Counted from the first letter of the stretch, positions 14,837 to 28,661 are shown. The stretch: 64,000 nucleotides of DNA from Stenotrophomonas sp. VV52 (GCF_002893095.1 NZ_KZ622864.1:1-64000); one strand, 5' to 3'. Numbers and translations are program-made. Notes: generated by a model from the letters alone, not told the origin.

Positions 14837-16468
14837 ATGCCGTTCATGAAGCCACCCCTGCGCTTGCCCGGCCTGCTGCTGGCCACCCTGCTCTGCTCCG
14901 CTGCGGCGGCAGCCGCCCCGCCTGCCCAGGCTCCGCAGCCGCCGGACCTTCAGTGGCAACCCTTGTTCCAGCAGGTCCAGCGGGCACACCTGTTCAAGGA
15001 CCAGAAGACCTTTGCCGACGCGGTGCCGCATCAGGATCCGGATGCGCTGCTGGCGGAGTGGACGCGGGCCCAGGTGCAGCCGGGGTATGCCCTGCCCGCC
15101 TTCGTGGCCGACCATTTCACGGTGCCCGCCGAGGGCACGCCATTTGTGCCGCCTGCCGGTGAAACCCTGCGCGCGCATATCGAGGGGTTGTGGCCGGTGC
15201 TGACCCGGAGCACGGAGACGGTGGATCCGCGCGGGTCGCTGCTGCCGTTGCCCAAGCCGTACGTAGTGCCGGGTGGGCGCTTCCGCGAGGTGTATTACTG
15301 GGACAGCTACTTCACCTTGCTGGGTCTGGCCTCCAGCGGGCGCTGGCAGCAGGTGCGCGACATGGTGGACAACTTCGCGTGGCAGCTGGACCAGTACGGG
15401 CATATCCCGAATGGCAACCGCAGTTATTACCTGAGCCGGTCGCAGCCGCCGTTCTTCAGCTTGATGGTGGACCTTCTGGCGACACATGAGGGCGATGACG
15501 CGTATCGACGCTATCTGCCGCAGCTACGCACGGAGCATGCGTTCTGGATGCGTGGGGCGGAGGGTTTGGCGCCGGGTGCGGCTAGTGAACGCGTGGTGCG
15601 GATGAATGATGGCAGCCTGCTCAACCGCTATTGGGATGCGCGGGCGGTGCCGCGTACGGAATCGTGGACGGATGACCTGGCTACGGCGGCGTCGGTGCCG
15701 GACCGGGCGCCTTCGCAGGTGTATCGGGATCTGCGTGCGGGGGCGGAGTCGGGGTGGGATTTCAGTTCGCGCTGGCTGGTGCATCCGGCGGAGCTGGGTA
15801 GCATTCATACCACCGAGATCGTGCCGGTGGATCTGAACAGTCTGTTGTTCCATCTGGAGGTTACGTTGGCGCGGGCGAGTCGCGTTTCTGGCGAGCGTGC
15901 CGAGGCACGTGATTTCGAGCGGCAGGCGGAGCAGCGCAAGCGGGCGATCAATGCGCTGCTGTGGGATGAGCGACAGGGGTGGTATGCGGATCGGGATATG
16001 GAACGCGGTACGCCCCGCCCTGCGCTGACGGCGGCGGCGCTGTTTCCGTTGTGGTTGCAGGTGGCGGATTCGACGCAGGCGCGGCGTACGGCGGACGCGG
16101 TGCAGCCGCAGTTGGTGCGCGCGGGTGGGTTGTTGACCACCACGGAGAACACCGGGCAACAGTGGGATGCGCCGAACGGCTGGGCGCCGTTGCAGTGGGT
16201 CGCGGTGGATGGGTTGCAGCGATATCGGCAGGACGCGCTGGCGCGGCAGATCGGGGTGCGGTTCCTGCGTACGGTGCAGACGGTTTATGACCGCGAGGGG
16301 AAGTTGGTGGAGAAGTATGTGGTGGACGGGTCTGCGGGCGGTGGGGGTGGCGGGGAGTATCCGCTGCAGGATGGGTTTGGGTGGAGTAATGGGGTTACGT
16401 TGGCGTTGTTGGATCGGTTGTGCGCGGAGGGGAAGCGGTGTGAGAGTGCGGGGGATGTTGGGGAGTGA
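14837..16468 (+). CDS. treA: Periplasmic trehalase (GH37)
   Basis: A 543-residue protein with a signal peptide (residues 1-28, cleaved near AAA-AP). It hydrolyses trehalose to two glucoses in the periplasm. Both trehalase signatures are present: PGGRFREVYYWDSY (residues 145-158) and QWDAPNGWAP (from residue 442). SGWDFSSRW carries the likely catalytic aspartate. A glycine-rich loop GGGGGGEYPLQDGFGWSNG near the C-terminus is typical. ATG at 14846 is an alternative start. The codon usage in the second half drifts to G-rich third positions. Confidence 0.95.
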   Translation: MPFMKPPLRLPGLLLATLLCSAAAAAAPPAQAPQPPDLQWQPLFQQVQRAHLFKDQKTFADAVPHQDPDALLAEWTRAQVQPGYALPAFVADHFTVPAEGTPFVPPAGETLRAHIEGLWPVLTRSTETVDPRGSLLPLPKPYVVPGGRFREVYYWDSYFTLLGLASSGRWQQVRDMVDNFAWQLDQYGHIPNGNRSYYLSRSQPPFFSLMVDLLATHEGDDAYRRYLPQLRTEHAFWMRGAEGLAPGAASERVVRMNDGSLLNRYWDARAVPRTESWTDDLATAASVPDRAPSQVYRDLRAGAESGWDFSSRWLVHPAELGSIHTTEIVPVDLNSLLFHLEVTLARASRVSGERAEARDFERQAEQRKRAINALLWDERQGWYADRDMERGTPRPALTAAALFPLWLQVADSTQARRTADAVQPQLVRAGGLLTTTENTGQQWDAPNGWAPLQWVAVDGLQRYRQDALARQIGVRFLRTVQTVYDREGKLVEKYVVDGSAGGGGGGEYPLQDGFGWSNGVTLALLDRLCAEGKRCESAGDVGE

Positions 16469-16472
16469 TCAC

Positions 16473-17186
16473 TCAATCGCTTGCCGAGCGCGCTATGCAG
16501 TACTGCGCTGCGTAGTAGGTGGCGAGTATGCACAGGGATGCCAGGGGCAGGCCGCCGCCGAAGCGGTCCCAGGCTAGGGTGCAGTCACTGATCACGAAGA
16601 GCACGGCGCCGAAGGCGGCCCAGTTCGTGCCGGCGGCTGTATCGGTGGAGTTGGGTGACCACGCGCGGGCCAAGGCGAGTGTGGCCATCAATGCGAGCAC
16701 TACTACGTAGACGACGACCGGAATGCGTAGATCGCCGGGCAACAGCGGCCATAGGCCGGCAAGGTTGATGCCGGCGAACAGGGTGAGCAGTGCGCCTGCC
16801 AGCACCAGGCCCTTCCCTGCCTTGAAGCCTGCGCGGAAGGCGACGATGTAGCAGACATGGGCGAGCAGGAAGGCGATCAGGCCGGGGACGAAGGCGTCGA
16901 ACGGTAGCATCAGGGCGATGTCGCCGATGCAGGAGAAGCCCATGCCGAGCAGGATGGCGCGGTTGTATGTTCGGGCGGTGATGGGGTGCGAGGTTGCCGG
17001 CCGGCGGCCGGCACTACGGGGTTCCTGTGCGTTGTTTTTCAGGGCTTGCCAGACTATGGCGGCTATCAGGAGCGTGGTGAGCGGCTTGGCTACCCAATGC
17101 AGCCAGCGGCCGTCGCCGTCGAGCGACGCGCCGATGATGGCGGCTGTCGCCGCCAGCAAAATCGGCACGTCGCGGCGCAGGTTCAT
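16473..17186 (-). CDS. YhhN-family membrane protein (lysoplasmalogenase-like)
   Basis: A 237-residue protein with about seven or eight membrane spans, matching the YhhN/TMEM86 family. Its ATG overlaps the upstream peptidase stop (ATGA, 17183-17186). A REP palindrome lies inside the gene and is translated as SAGRRPA (about residues 57-63) in the loop after the second span. This suggests a repeat inserted in a tolerated loop. The eukaryotic family member cleaves lysoplasmalogen, but bacterial function is uncertain. Confidence 0.8.
   Translation of the reverse strand: MNLRRDVPILLAATAAIIGASLDGDGRWLHWVAKPLTTLLIAAIVWQALKNNAQEPRSAGRRPATSHPITARTYNRAILLGMGFSCIGDIALMLPFDAFVPGLIAFLLAHVCYIVAFRAGFKAGKGLVLAGALLTLFAGINLAGLWPLLPGDLRIPVVVYVVVLALMATLALARAWSPNSTDTAAGTNWAAFGAVLFVISDCTLAWDRFGGGLPLASLCILATYYAAQYCIARSASD
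16996..17017 (-). repeat. SMAG-type REP palindrome inside the YhhN gene
   Basis: Minus-strand GTAGTGCCGGCC followed by GCCGGCCGGC. It matches the GTAG-headed element at 33505-33575 and 52225-52285, but here lies inside a reading frame. Confidence 0.8.
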
Positions 17187-19066
17187 CGCGCCTTCCACAG
17201 CTCCGCCAGGCGGTCGGGCTTGCCGGCGATGCGCTCGAGCTTCGGATACTGCAGGCCGCCGTGGTAGTCGAGCTTGACGGTGTCGATGTGGTCGAAGTTC
17301 TTGACCAGCAGGGTCAGCGGTGCCTTGTCGGTCTTGGCTGCGGTCACGGCGTCCTTGAGGTCTTCGCCCTTGAACACGCGGCCGTTGAGTGCGAGCACGG
17401 TCATGCCCGGGGAGAGGCCGGCGTTGAAGGCGGGGCTGTCCCAGAGCACGTCGCTGATGGCGCCGGCGTCATTCACGGCCAAGCCCAGCGAGTACAGCAG
17501 GTTGGTGTTCTTGGCGCGGGTTTCCTGCGCCTTGAAGGCGTCGTTCGGGGTGTCGGTGTAGACCAGCTTCCAGCCCGCTGCTTCCAGCCCGCCGGTGAGC
17601 GGGCCGTGGCCGTCCAGGCGCTCGCGCAGGAAGCTGGCCCAGTCGTACGGAGCGATGCCGTTCAAGGTGCCGACCACGTCTTCGAACGTATACGGGTTCA
17701 CGTTCCAGTCGCCGTCGTGCATGCCGAAGAAGGCCTTGGCGAAATCGTCCAGGCTGCGCTTGTTGCCGGTAAGCGCGCGCAGCTTGCCTTCCACTTCCAG
17801 CCACACCATCTGGCCACCGGAGTAGTAATCCTCGCTCATCTGGTAGTTGCGGTACGCCAGCGCGCGGCGCTGGGCGATGGTGGGGTCGTTGGTGGTGTCC
17901 TGCAGGTTGCGCCAGGCCAGGCCGGGGCGACCGCGATCATAGGTGGCGGCCACGTTGGCGAGCATGTCTCGGGTCTGGTCGGTGGTCCACAGGCCCGAGC
18001 GCGCGGACAGCACGTGGCCCCAGAACTGGGTCTGGCCTTCGTACAGCCAGAGCAGGCTGTCGCCCATGGGCACGTTGAAGTTGGCGGTGGTGAGGTCGGC
18101 GCCACGGCGGTACTTGCCGTTCCAGGAGTGGTTGAACTCGTGCGGCAGCAGGTCGCGGCCGAGCCAGGTCTTGTCCCACTCGGTGAAGTAGCCGGTGTCG
18201 CCGCTGTTTTCGCTGGAACGCTGGTGTTCGAGGCCGATGCCGCCGAGCTTGTCGGTCAGGGCCAGCAGGAATTCGTAGCGGTCGAAGTGGCGAGCGCCGT
18301 AGAGCTTGTAGATCTGCTGCACCAGCGCGCGATGGGCCTGCACTTGCTCGGGCTTGGCGACCAGCGATTTGGCGTCGTCGGCGAACACGTTGAGGTGCAC
18401 CGGGACCTTGGCGCCGGGGTCGAGGTCGAACTGCTGGTAGTGGCGGCCGGCGTACAACGGGGAGTCGACCAGATGGTCGTAGCTGATCGGCTTGAACACC
18501 ACGGTGTCGCCGTCGCGGCGCTCGGTGTCCAGCGCGGTGGCGTAAGCCCAGCCGGGCGGCAGGGTGACGCTGGCCTGGGCCTGGATGTTGCGGGTGTTCA
18601 CGCCCGCCGGGTAGAGCGAGTTGGCGATCCACTGCAGGTTGAGCATTTCCGGGGTCATCACCACCCGGCCCTGCCCTGCGCCCTGCGAGGAGAGGAATTT
18701 GAATTCGGCGACGACTTCGCTGGCGCCCTGCGGTACGTCCACGGTAAAGGCGTACACGTTGTACGGGTCGCGCTTCCAGGTGAGTGGTTTGCCGTTGGCG
18801 GTGACCACCAGGCCGGCGACCTTGTCGACCGGGCCGCTGGGCGAGTGCGCGCCGGGCAGCCATTGGGGGTACAGGAGGGTCAGCGGGCCGGGTTGGGCCG
18901 GCACGGTGGCCTTGACCTTGAAGATGCGGCGGCCGATGTCGCGTGCGTCCACGTCGATGCGCAGCAGGCCCGGGAAGGCGACGTCCTGCGGCGGTGGCGT
19001 CTGCGCGTGGGCACCGGTGGCGGTGGCGGCGAGAAGCACGGAGAGGACGGCGGCACGCAGTTTCAT
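17183..19066 (-). CDS. M61 family metallopeptidase with C-terminal PDZ domain (glycyl aminopeptidase type)
   Basis: A 627-residue exported protein (signal peptide to about residue 21, AHA-QT). The zinc site HEFNH is at residues 309-313, followed by the M61 block LLWLYEGQTQFWG around 345. The N-terminal beta-rich domain and a C-terminal PDZ domain (SDVLWDSPAFNAGLSPGMTVLALNGR, about 535-565) complete the M61 layout. It probably trims Gly/Ala-rich peptides in the periplasm. Its stop overlaps the YhhN start, so the two are co-translated. Confidence 0.92.
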   Translation of the reverse strand: MKLRAAVLSVLLAATATGAHAQTPPPQDVAFPGLLRIDVDARDIGRRIFKVKATVPAQPGPLTLLYPQWLPGAHSPSGPVDKVAGLVVTANGKPLTWKRDPYNVYAFTVDVPQGASEVVAEFKFLSSQGAGQGRVVMTPEMLNLQWIANSLYPAGVNTRNIQAQASVTLPPGWAYATALDTERRDGDTVVFKPISYDHLVDSPLYAGRHYQQFDLDPGAKVPVHLNVFADDAKSLVAKPEQVQAHRALVQQIYKLYGARHFDRYEFLLALTDKLGGIGLEHQRSSENSGDTGYFTEWDKTWLGRDLLPHEFNHSWNGKYRRGADLTTANFNVPMGDSLLWLYEGQTQFWGHVLSARSGLWTTDQTRDMLANVAATYDRGRPGLAWRNLQDTTNDPTIAQRRALAYRNYQMSEDYYSGGQMVWLEVEGKLRALTGNKRSLDDFAKAFFGMHDGDWNVNPYTFEDVVGTLNGIAPYDWASFLRERLDGHGPLTGGLEAAGWKLVYTDTPNDAFKAQETRAKNTNLLYSLGLAVNDAGAISDVLWDSPAFNAGLSPGMTVLALNGRVFKGEDLKDAVTAAKTDKAPLTLLVKNFDHIDTVKLDYHGGLQYPKLERIAGKPDRLAELWKAR

Positions 19067-19168
19067 CAGGCGAAGGTTCCGGGGTACGAAACGTTCGATC
19101 GTAGACCTGCGCGGGCGTGCGCCACATGGCCAAAGGTCATGCAGGCGCCCGGGTTTGGATCCAAACCG

Positions 19169-20119
19169 TTACGAGATCAACCGCAACCGCAGTTCCTTCG
19201 GCAGCGCGAATACCATCGATTCTGGTTCGCCGTCGAGTTCGCCGACGCCGGTGGCGCCCAGTTCCTTCAAGCGCTCGATCACGCCATCCACCAGCACCTG
19301 CGGCGCGGAGGCGCCGGCGGTGAGGCCGATATGCTTCTTGCCTACGACCCAGGCCGGGTCGATCTCATGCGCGCCGTCGATCAGGTACGACTCCACGCCA
19401 TCACGGCGGGCCAGTTCGCTGAGGCGGTTGGAATTGGAGCTGTTCGGCGAGCCGACCACCAGCACCAGGTCGCAGCGCTTGGCCAGGTCGCGCACGGCGT
19501 CCTGGCGGTTCTGGGTGGCGTAGCAGATGTCGTCGTTCTTCGGCCCCTGCATCGCCGGGAAGCGCGTGCGCAGGGCGTCGATGATGCCGCGGGTGTCATC
19601 CACCGAGAGCGTGGTCTGGGTGGTGTAGGCGAAGTTTTCCGGCTGGTTCAGTTCCAGCGTGGCCACCTGCTCCACGTCTTCAACCAGATAGATGTGCCCA
19701 CTGCCCGCTTCCTGCTTCCACTGGCCCATGGTGCCTTCCACTTCCGGGTGACCGGCGTGGCCGATCAGCACCACGTCGCGGCCGGCACGGCAGTGACGGG
19801 CGACTTCGAAGTGGACCTTGGTCACCAGCGGACAGGTCGCGTCGAACACCTTCAGGCCCCGACGCTCGGCTTCCTGGCGCACGGCCTGGGACACGCCGTG
19901 GGCGCTGAAGATCACGGTGTTGTTGTCGGGCACTTCGTCGAGCTCTTCGACGAAGATCGCGCCGCGCTGCTTGAGGTCGTCGACCACGAAGCGGTTGTGC
20001 ACCACTTCATGGCGCACGTAGATGGGCGCGCCCAGTGTTTCGATCGCGCGCTTGACGATCTCGATCGCACGATCGACACCGGCACAGAATCCACGCGGGT
20101 TGGCGAGCAGCACATCCAT
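19169..20119 (-). CDS. ispH: 4-hydroxy-3-methylbut-2-enyl diphosphate reductase
   Basis: A 316-residue protein for the last step of the MEP isoprenoid pathway, producing IPP and DMAPP. The three [4Fe-4S] ligands are C12 (PRGFCAGV), C96 (FDATCPLV) and C199 (DDICYATQ). The catalytic glutamate is in HPEVEGT (E126). Length is normal. It follows lspA after 33 bases in the conserved ileS-lspA-ispH order. An fkpB gene often found between them in other bacteria is absent. Confidence 0.97.
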   Translation of the reverse strand: MDVLLANPRGFCAGVDRAIEIVKRAIETLGAPIYVRHEVVHNRFVVDDLKQRGAIFVEELDEVPDNNTVIFSAHGVSQAVRQEAERRGLKVFDATCPLVTKVHFEVARHCRAGRDVVLIGHAGHPEVEGTMGQWKQEAGSGHIYLVEDVEQVATLELNQPENFAYTTQTTLSVDDTRGIIDALRTRFPAMQGPKNDDICYATQNRQDAVRDLAKRCDLVLVVGSPNSSNSNRLSELARRDGVESYLIDGAHEIDPAWVVGKKHIGLTAGASAPQVLVDGVIERLKELGATGVGELDGEPESMVFALPKELRLRLIS

Positions 20120-20152
20120 CAGACAGGTCTCCCGGCAGCGGCCGGCAAGGGG

Positions 20153-20670
20153 TTACGGGTTGGCATTATCCGCCTTTTTGGCGGTCTTGCCGTCGAACAG
20201 GCCGAACACGGCGATACCGATCGCGCCGACCACGATCGCCGCATCGGCGATGTTGAACGCGGGCCAGTAGTGCTCGCCCACGTACCACTGGATGAAGTCG
20301 ACCACATGGCCGTGCACCTGGCGGTCGATCACGTTGCCGATGGCACCCCCGATCACCAGCGCGTACGGCACCGCGCTGCGCCAGTGGGCGCGCGGGGTGC
20401 GCGAGAGCCAGAACGCCATCAGGCCGCTGATGCCCACCGCCAGCGCGGTGAAGAACCACAGCTGCCAGCCACCGGCGTCGCTCAGGAAACTGAACGCTGC
20501 ACCGGTGTTGTAGGTGCGGTACCAGTTCCAGAAGCCGTCGATGACGGTGACCGGCTGGAACTCGGGCAGGCTGGACAGCACCCAGGCCTTGCTCCACTGG
20601 TCCAGGACGATGACCGCTGCGGAAAGCAGCAGCCACACCAGCGCGCTGGGACGCGGACGCGGGGCGGCCA

Positions 20671-20671
<1 letters not shown>
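20153..20671 (-). CDS. lspA: Lipoprotein signal peptidase (signal peptidase II)
   Basis: A 172-residue inner-membrane aspartyl protease that removes lipoprotein signal peptides. Four membrane spans are visible, with the catalytic aspartates in GNVIDR and FNIADA. The start ATG at 20671 shares one base with the ileS stop (TGATG). The longer frame to 20788 lies inside ileS and was rejected. Confidence 0.96.
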
Positions 20672-23498
<2,827 letters not shown>

Positions 23499-23502
<4 letters not shown>

Positions 23503-24446
23503 GCAGTGGCTCGCAATCTGTGTTCGGAAAGGATGCGACGCGCCTGATCGGCGTCGCGGTGCATCTGGACGGTCAACGCCGCCAGGTCTTGGAACTTTTC
23601 TTCGTTGCGCAGCTTGGCGACGAATTCGACTTCGATGTGGCGGCCGTACAGGTCGCCCTGGAAGTCGAACAGGTGCGCTTCCAGCAGCGGCTCCACGCCG
23701 TCCACGGTGGGACGGGTGCCGAAGCTGGACACCGACGGCCACGGCTGGTCGAACACGCCGTGCACCCACGTGGCGTAGATGCCGGCCAGCGCAGGGGTCT
23801 TCGGGAAGCGCAGGTTCGCGGTCGGGAAGCCCAGGGTGCGGCCGAGCTGGCGCCCGCGCACGACACGGCCGCTGATCGTATACGGGCGACCGAGCAGGTC
23901 TGCGGCACGGTTGAAATCGCCTTCGCGCAGCAGCTGGCGGATGCGGGTGCTGGAAATGCGGTCGCCGTGCAGGTCCACCGCTTCGATCTCACCGGCGCTG
24001 AAGCCGAGCGTCTCGCCCATGGCCTGCAACAGGGCGAGGTCGCCGCGGCGGCGGTTGCCGAAGCAGAACTCCGGGCCGATCCACACTTCGCGCGCGCCCA
24101 GGCGGTGGGCGAGCAGCTGCTCGACGAAAGCTTCGGCCGGCATGGCGGCCATGCGCGCGTCGAAGCGCAGCAGGCCGATGGCGTCCACGCCGCACTCGCG
24201 CAGGATCGCCACCTTGTCGCGGGCCAGGGTCAGCCGCGGCGGCGGCTCGCCCTGGGCGAAGTACTCGCGCGGCAGCGGTTCGAAGGCGACGGCCACGGCC
24301 GGCACGCCGAGCGCGCGGGCACGCGCCACCGCATGCCGCACCAGCGCGCGATGGCCCAGGTGCAGGCCGTCGAATGCGCCGATGCAGACAACGCTCCCTT
24401 GCGGGAACAGGGGCTTGCCTTCGATGGATCGGAACAAGGTGCTCAT
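23499..24446 (-). CDS. ribF: Bifunctional riboflavin kinase / FAD synthetase
   Basis: A 315-residue protein making FMN and FAD from riboflavin. The N-terminal FAD synthetase domain has [10 protein letters not shown] (about 23-32) and [10 protein letters not shown] (164-173). The C-terminal riboflavin kinase domain has [12 protein letters not shown] and GIYATWV. It overlaps ileS by four bases. A much longer frame reaching into murJ is a reading artefact. Confidence 0.96.
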
Positions 24447-24522
24447 CTGATCGAGATCCGGCCCACCCGGGCCAACGTATTGCAATGCATGACCCTCAAG
24501 TATAGCCGGGCGTTGGGAGGAA

Positions 24523-24547
24523 GCAGCCACGCAGGGCGTGGCTCTAC
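24523..24547 (-). repeat. REP palindrome between murJ and ribF
   Basis: Plus-strand GCAGCCACGCAGGGCGTGGCTCTAC, read here on the minus strand as a GTAGAGCCACGCCC palindrome. The same type recurs at 43351-43375 and 43422-43446. Confidence 0.7.
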
Positions 24548-24574
24548 CGGAGGTGGTGGCGAATGGGTCTTCGA

Positions 24575-26194
24575 TCAATGCTCGCGCAGGTGGCGCGGGC
24601 GGAAGCCCATGGCGACCAGGGCGACCAGGTAGGTCAGGCCGCCGCCGCCGACCAGCAGCGTGAGGTTGCCGATCCGGTGCCACTTGTCCATGCCGGTGAA
24701 GTCGGGCATCTGCCCGCGCAGCACCAGCAGCACCGCGACCATGGCCCCGCAGGCCAGCACCAGCCGGGCGATGTAGCCACCCCACCCTGCCTTCGGCTGA
24801 TAGACGTCGGTCTTGCCCAGCCAGTACCAGAGCAGGCCCAGGTTCAGGTAACTGGACAACGCGCTGGCAATGCCCAGCGCCAGGTGCAGGCCGGGCTGCT
24901 TGCCCAGCGCGACCCAGACGCCCTGCGCCTTGAGCGCTTCGGGCACCATCACCTGGTACAGGATCGCCAGCAGGATGAAGTTGAAGACCATGTTGGCGAC
25001 CAGCGCGACCAGGCCGGCACGCACCGGGGTGCGAGTGTCCTGGCGGGCGTAGAACGCCGGCAGCACCACCTTGAGCAGGGCGAAGGCCGGCAGCGCCAGG
25101 CTCAGGCCGTACACCGACAGCGCGGTCATACGGGTGTCGAAGGCGGTGAACTGGCGGTACTGGAACAGCGTGGCGATCAGCGGCTCGGCCAGCAGCAACA
25201 GGCCGAGCATGGCCGGCACCGCGATCAGCAGCGTGGTGCGCAGGCCCCAATCCAGCGCGCTGGAGAAGCCCGCCTTGTCGGTGCTGACATGGTGGCGGGC
25301 CAGCGCCGGCAGGATCACCGTGCCCAGCGCCACCCCGAACACGCCCAGCGGCAGTTCCAGGAAACGGTCGGCCAGCGACAGCCACGACTGCGAGCCGTCG
25401 GTCAGCTTGGCCGCGATCACCGTGTCCAGCAGCAGGTTGATCTGCGCCACCGACGAGCCGAACAGGGTCGGCACCATCAGGGTCAGCACCTTGCGCACGC
25501 CGGGGTGGTTCCAGCCCCAGCGCGGCAGGGTCAGCAGGTTGATGCCCTTCAGCGAAGGCAGCTGGAACAGCAGCTGCAGCATGCCGGCCGCCAGTACCGC
25601 CCAGCCCAGCGCGAGGATCTGCTTCTCCGGGGTGCCGCCGAGCCGGGGCGCCAGCCACAGCGCACCGGCGATCATGCAGACGTTGAGGATCACCGGGGTC
25701 AGCGCCGGCATGGCAAAGCGCTGGAAGCTGTTCAGCGCCCCGCCCGCCAGCGCGGTGAGCGACACGAACAGCAGGAACGGGAAGGTCAGCCGGAACAGGT
25801 CGACCAGCAGGCCGTGCTTGGCCGGGTCGGTCTCTACCCCGCTTGAGAACAGGGTGGCCAATTGCGGCGCGAAGATCAGCGCCAGCGCGGTCACCAGCAG
25901 CAGGACCGCGCCGAGGGTGCCAGCGACGCGCGACATCAGCTCGCGCAGCTCCTCATGCGAGCGGGTTTCCTTCACTTCCGTGAACACCGGCACGAACGCG
26001 GTCGCGAACGACCCCTCGGCGAACAGGCGGCGCAGGAAGTTGGGCACCCGGAAGGCGACCCAGAAGGCGTCGGTCACCGCATTGGTGCCGAACGTGGTGG
26101 TGACGGCCAGGTCGCGGACCAGCCCCAGCACCCGTGAAATCATGGTCATGCTGCTGAAAGACAGCAGCCCGCGCAACATCCTTGGTGAACTCAC
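24575..26194 (-). CDS. murJ: Lipid II flippase (MviN family)
   Basis: A 539-residue polytopic membrane protein with about 14 spans, moving the peptidoglycan precursor lipid II across the inner membrane. Family features include MISRVLGLVRD, DAFWVAFRVPNFLRRLFAEGSF and a conserved QINLLLDT region. A GTG start at 26194 is preceded by AGAGGAAA. An ATG five codons later is possible. It is divergent from rpsT, as in many proteobacteria. Confidence 0.95.
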   Translation of the reverse strand: MSSPRMLRGLLSFSSMTMISRVLGLVRDLAVTTTFGTNAVTDAFWVAFRVPNFLRRLFAEGSFATAFVPVFTEVKETRSHEELRELMSRVAGTLGAVLLLVTALALIFAPQLATLFSSGVETDPAKHGLLVDLFRLTFPFLLFVSLTALAGGALNSFQRFAMPALTPVILNVCMIAGALWLAPRLGGTPEKQILALGWAVLAAGMLQLLFQLPSLKGINLLTLPRWGWNHPGVRKVLTLMVPTLFGSSVAQINLLLDTVIAAKLTDGSQSWLSLADRFLELPLGVFGVALGTVILPALARHHVSTDKAGFSSALDWGLRTTLLIAVPAMLGLLLLAEPLIATLFQYRQFTAFDTRMTALSVYGLSLALPAFALLKVVLPAFYARQDTRTPVRAGLVALVANMVFNFILLAILYQVMVPEALKAQGVWVALGKQPGLHLALGIASALSSYLNLGLLWYWLGKTDVYQPKAGWGGYIARLVLACGAMVAVLLVLRGQMPDFTGMDKWHRIGNLTLLVGGGGLTYLVALVAMGFRPRHLREH

Positions 26195-26218
26195 CCGTGT
26201 TTCCTCTTGACAATTGAC

Positions 26219-26247
26219 TTGACGTACATTTTTCGAGCCATCATACT
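26219..26247 (+). promoter_or_regulatory. Putative rpsT promoter
   Basis: TTGACG (26219-26224), 17-base spacer, CATACT (26242-26247), about 50 bases before the rpsT start and divergent from murJ. Confidence 0.55.
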
Positions 26248-26295
26248 TTCCAGCTTGCTGTTCCCATTACACCGATTTTTCAGGAAACCACCACT

Positions 26296-26565
26296 GTGGC
26301 CAATATCAAGTCCGCCAAGAAGCGCGCCAAGCAGACCGTCGTGCGCAACGCGCGCAATACGGCTCAGCGTTCGATGCTGCGCACCGCTGTCAAGAAGGTG
26401 ATCAAGGCTCTGGATGCCAACGATGCCGCCGGCGCCGAGGCAGCCTTTGCCGTCGCCCAGCCGATCCTCGACCGTTTCAGCTCGCGTGGTCTGATCCACA
26501 AGAACAAGGCCGCTCGCCATAAGAGCCGTCTGACCGCCCGCATCAAGGCCCTCAAGGCTGCCTGA
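26296..26565 (+). CDS. rpsT: 30S ribosomal protein S20
   Basis: An 89-residue basic protein with the S20 hallmark [12 protein letters not shown] at the N-terminus and [12 protein letters not shown] at the C-terminus. It binds 16S rRNA early in 30S assembly. It starts at a GTG with GGAAA upstream; a weak start is typical for autoregulated S20. Confidence 0.97.
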   Translation: MANIKSAKKRAKQTVVRNARNTAQRSMLRTAVKKVIKALDANDAAGAEAAFAVAQPILDRFSSRGLIHKNKAARHKSRLTARIKALKAA

Positions 26566-26605
26566 TCCGGCGCAACGCCGCGCCACGCGCGGCGTGCGGT
26601 GAAAG

Positions 26606-26629
26606 AACCCGGCCCAGGCCGGGTTTTTT
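26606..26629 (+). terminator. rpsT terminator
   Basis: Perfect nine-base arms AACCCGGCC and GGCCGGGTT with a two-base loop and a following T-run (TTTTTT). Confidence 0.9.
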
Positions 26630-26639
26630 GCGTTGTGGG

Positions 26640-26664
26640 GCAGCCGGGCAGAGCCCGGCTCTAC
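26640..26664 (-). repeat. REP palindrome downstream of rpsT
   Basis: Minus-strand GTAGAGCCGGGCTCTGCCCGG, identical in core to the element at 36452-36476. It lies between two terminators. Confidence 0.7.
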
Positions 26665-26676
26665 CGCCCGGCGGCC

Positions 26677-26710
26677 ACAGAAAAACCCGGCCAAGGCCGG
26701 GTTTTTCTGT
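26677..26710. terminator. Bidirectional terminator between rpsT and obgE
   Basis: Two 16-base perfect arms (ACAGAAAAACCCGGCC and its complement) around AA, with A and T tracts on both sides, so it can stop transcription from either direction. Confidence 0.88.
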
Positions 26711-26725
26711 GCAGCGACGAAAGCG

Positions 26726-27829
<1,104 letters not shown>

Positions 27830-27844
27830 CTAACGTGAAAAACA

Positions 27845-27868
27845 AAAGCCCCGCCGAAGCGGGGCTTT
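27845..27868 (-). terminator. Hairpin between rpmA and obgE
   Basis: Ten-base arms AAAGCCCCGC and GCGGGGCTTT with a four-base loop. On the minus strand it is followed by TGTTTTTCACG, suggesting a partial terminator that lowers obgE expression relative to the ribosomal genes. Confidence 0.7.
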
Positions 27869-27918
27869 CGCAAGCGGCCCCACGCCTAGGCGGGGGCGAC
27901 GCCCGGGTCTCGCGAAGC

Positions 27919-28179
27919 TCAGGCTTCGGCGACGACGCTGACGGTACGACGCTTCTTCGGGCCCTTCACCGAGAACTCCACCTTGCCGTCGACCAGCGCG
28001 AACAGGGTGTGGTCACGGCCGAGGCCGACGCCGGCGCCCGGATGGAACTGGGTGCCGCGCTGACGCACGATGATGTTGCCGGCATCGATGGCCTGGCCAC
28101 CGAAGATCTTGACGCCGAGGTACTTCGGGTTGGAGTCGCGACCGTTGCGCGATGAGCCTACGCCCTTTTTATGTGCCAT
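27919..28179 (-). CDS. rpmA: 50S ribosomal protein L27
   Basis: An 86-residue protein. [16 protein letters not shown] is the unprocessed L27 N-terminus that reaches the peptidyl-transferase centre. No cleavable N-terminal extension of the Firmicutes type is present. Fifteen bases separate it from rplU. Confidence 0.98.
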   Translation of the reverse strand: MAHKKGVGSSRNGRDSNPKYLGVKIFGGQAIDAGNIIVRQRGTQFHPGAGVGLGRDHTLFALVDGKVEFSVKGPKKRRTVSVVAEA

Positions 28180-28194
28180 GACTGCTTCTCCTTA

Positions 28195-28512
28195 TTACTT
28201 GCTGCCACCGGCGATGCCGGTGATCTCGATTTCGGTGTAGTACTGACGGTGACCCTGGCGCTTCATGTGGTGCTTACGGCGACGGAACTTGATGATCCGG
28301 ACCTTGTCGGCACGACCCTGGGACACGACCTTGGCGGTGACCGAGGCGCCCTTCAGCGCGTCGCCCAGCTTGATGCCGTCGCTGTCGCCCAGCATCAGGA
28401 TTTCGTCGAACTTGATCTCGTTGCCGACTTCGACTTCGAGCTTTTCAACGCGGAGCGTTTCGCCCTGCGCCACGCGGTATTGCTTACCGCCGGTTACCAG
28501 TACTGCGTACAT
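28195..28512 (-). CDS. rplU: 50S ribosomal protein L21
   Basis: A 105-residue protein beginning [18 protein letters not shown] and containing the family signature [16 protein letters not shown], which binds 23S rRNA. It is the first gene of the operon, with GAGGAAGT before the start. Confidence 0.98.
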   Translation of the reverse strand: MYAVLVTGGKQYRVAQGETLRVEKLEVEVGNEIKFDEILMLGDSDGIKLGDALKGASVTAKVVSQGRADKVRIIKFRRRKHHMKRQGHRQYYTEIEITGIAGGSK

Positions 28513-28632
28513 GACCAGACTTCCTCTGTAGTTATTGTGGTCTATGGACTGCCGCCATCGAGGGCGGACAGAAGCGGGATTTTAATGACTGCACCGGGTC
28601 CGGGTCAACCCACCCCCTGCCCCGGGCGGCCA

Positions 28633-28661
28633 GGGCCTGAACCCCGTTCAGGTTCAGGCCC
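28633..28661. repeat. Inverted repeat in the rplU-uvrA intergenic region
   Basis: Eleven-base arms GGGCCTGAACC (28633-28643) and GGTTCAGGCCC (28651-28661) with a seven-base spacer. It could be a stem-loop or an operator for one of the divergent transcripts. No LexA-type site was recognised near uvrA. Confidence 0.45.
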
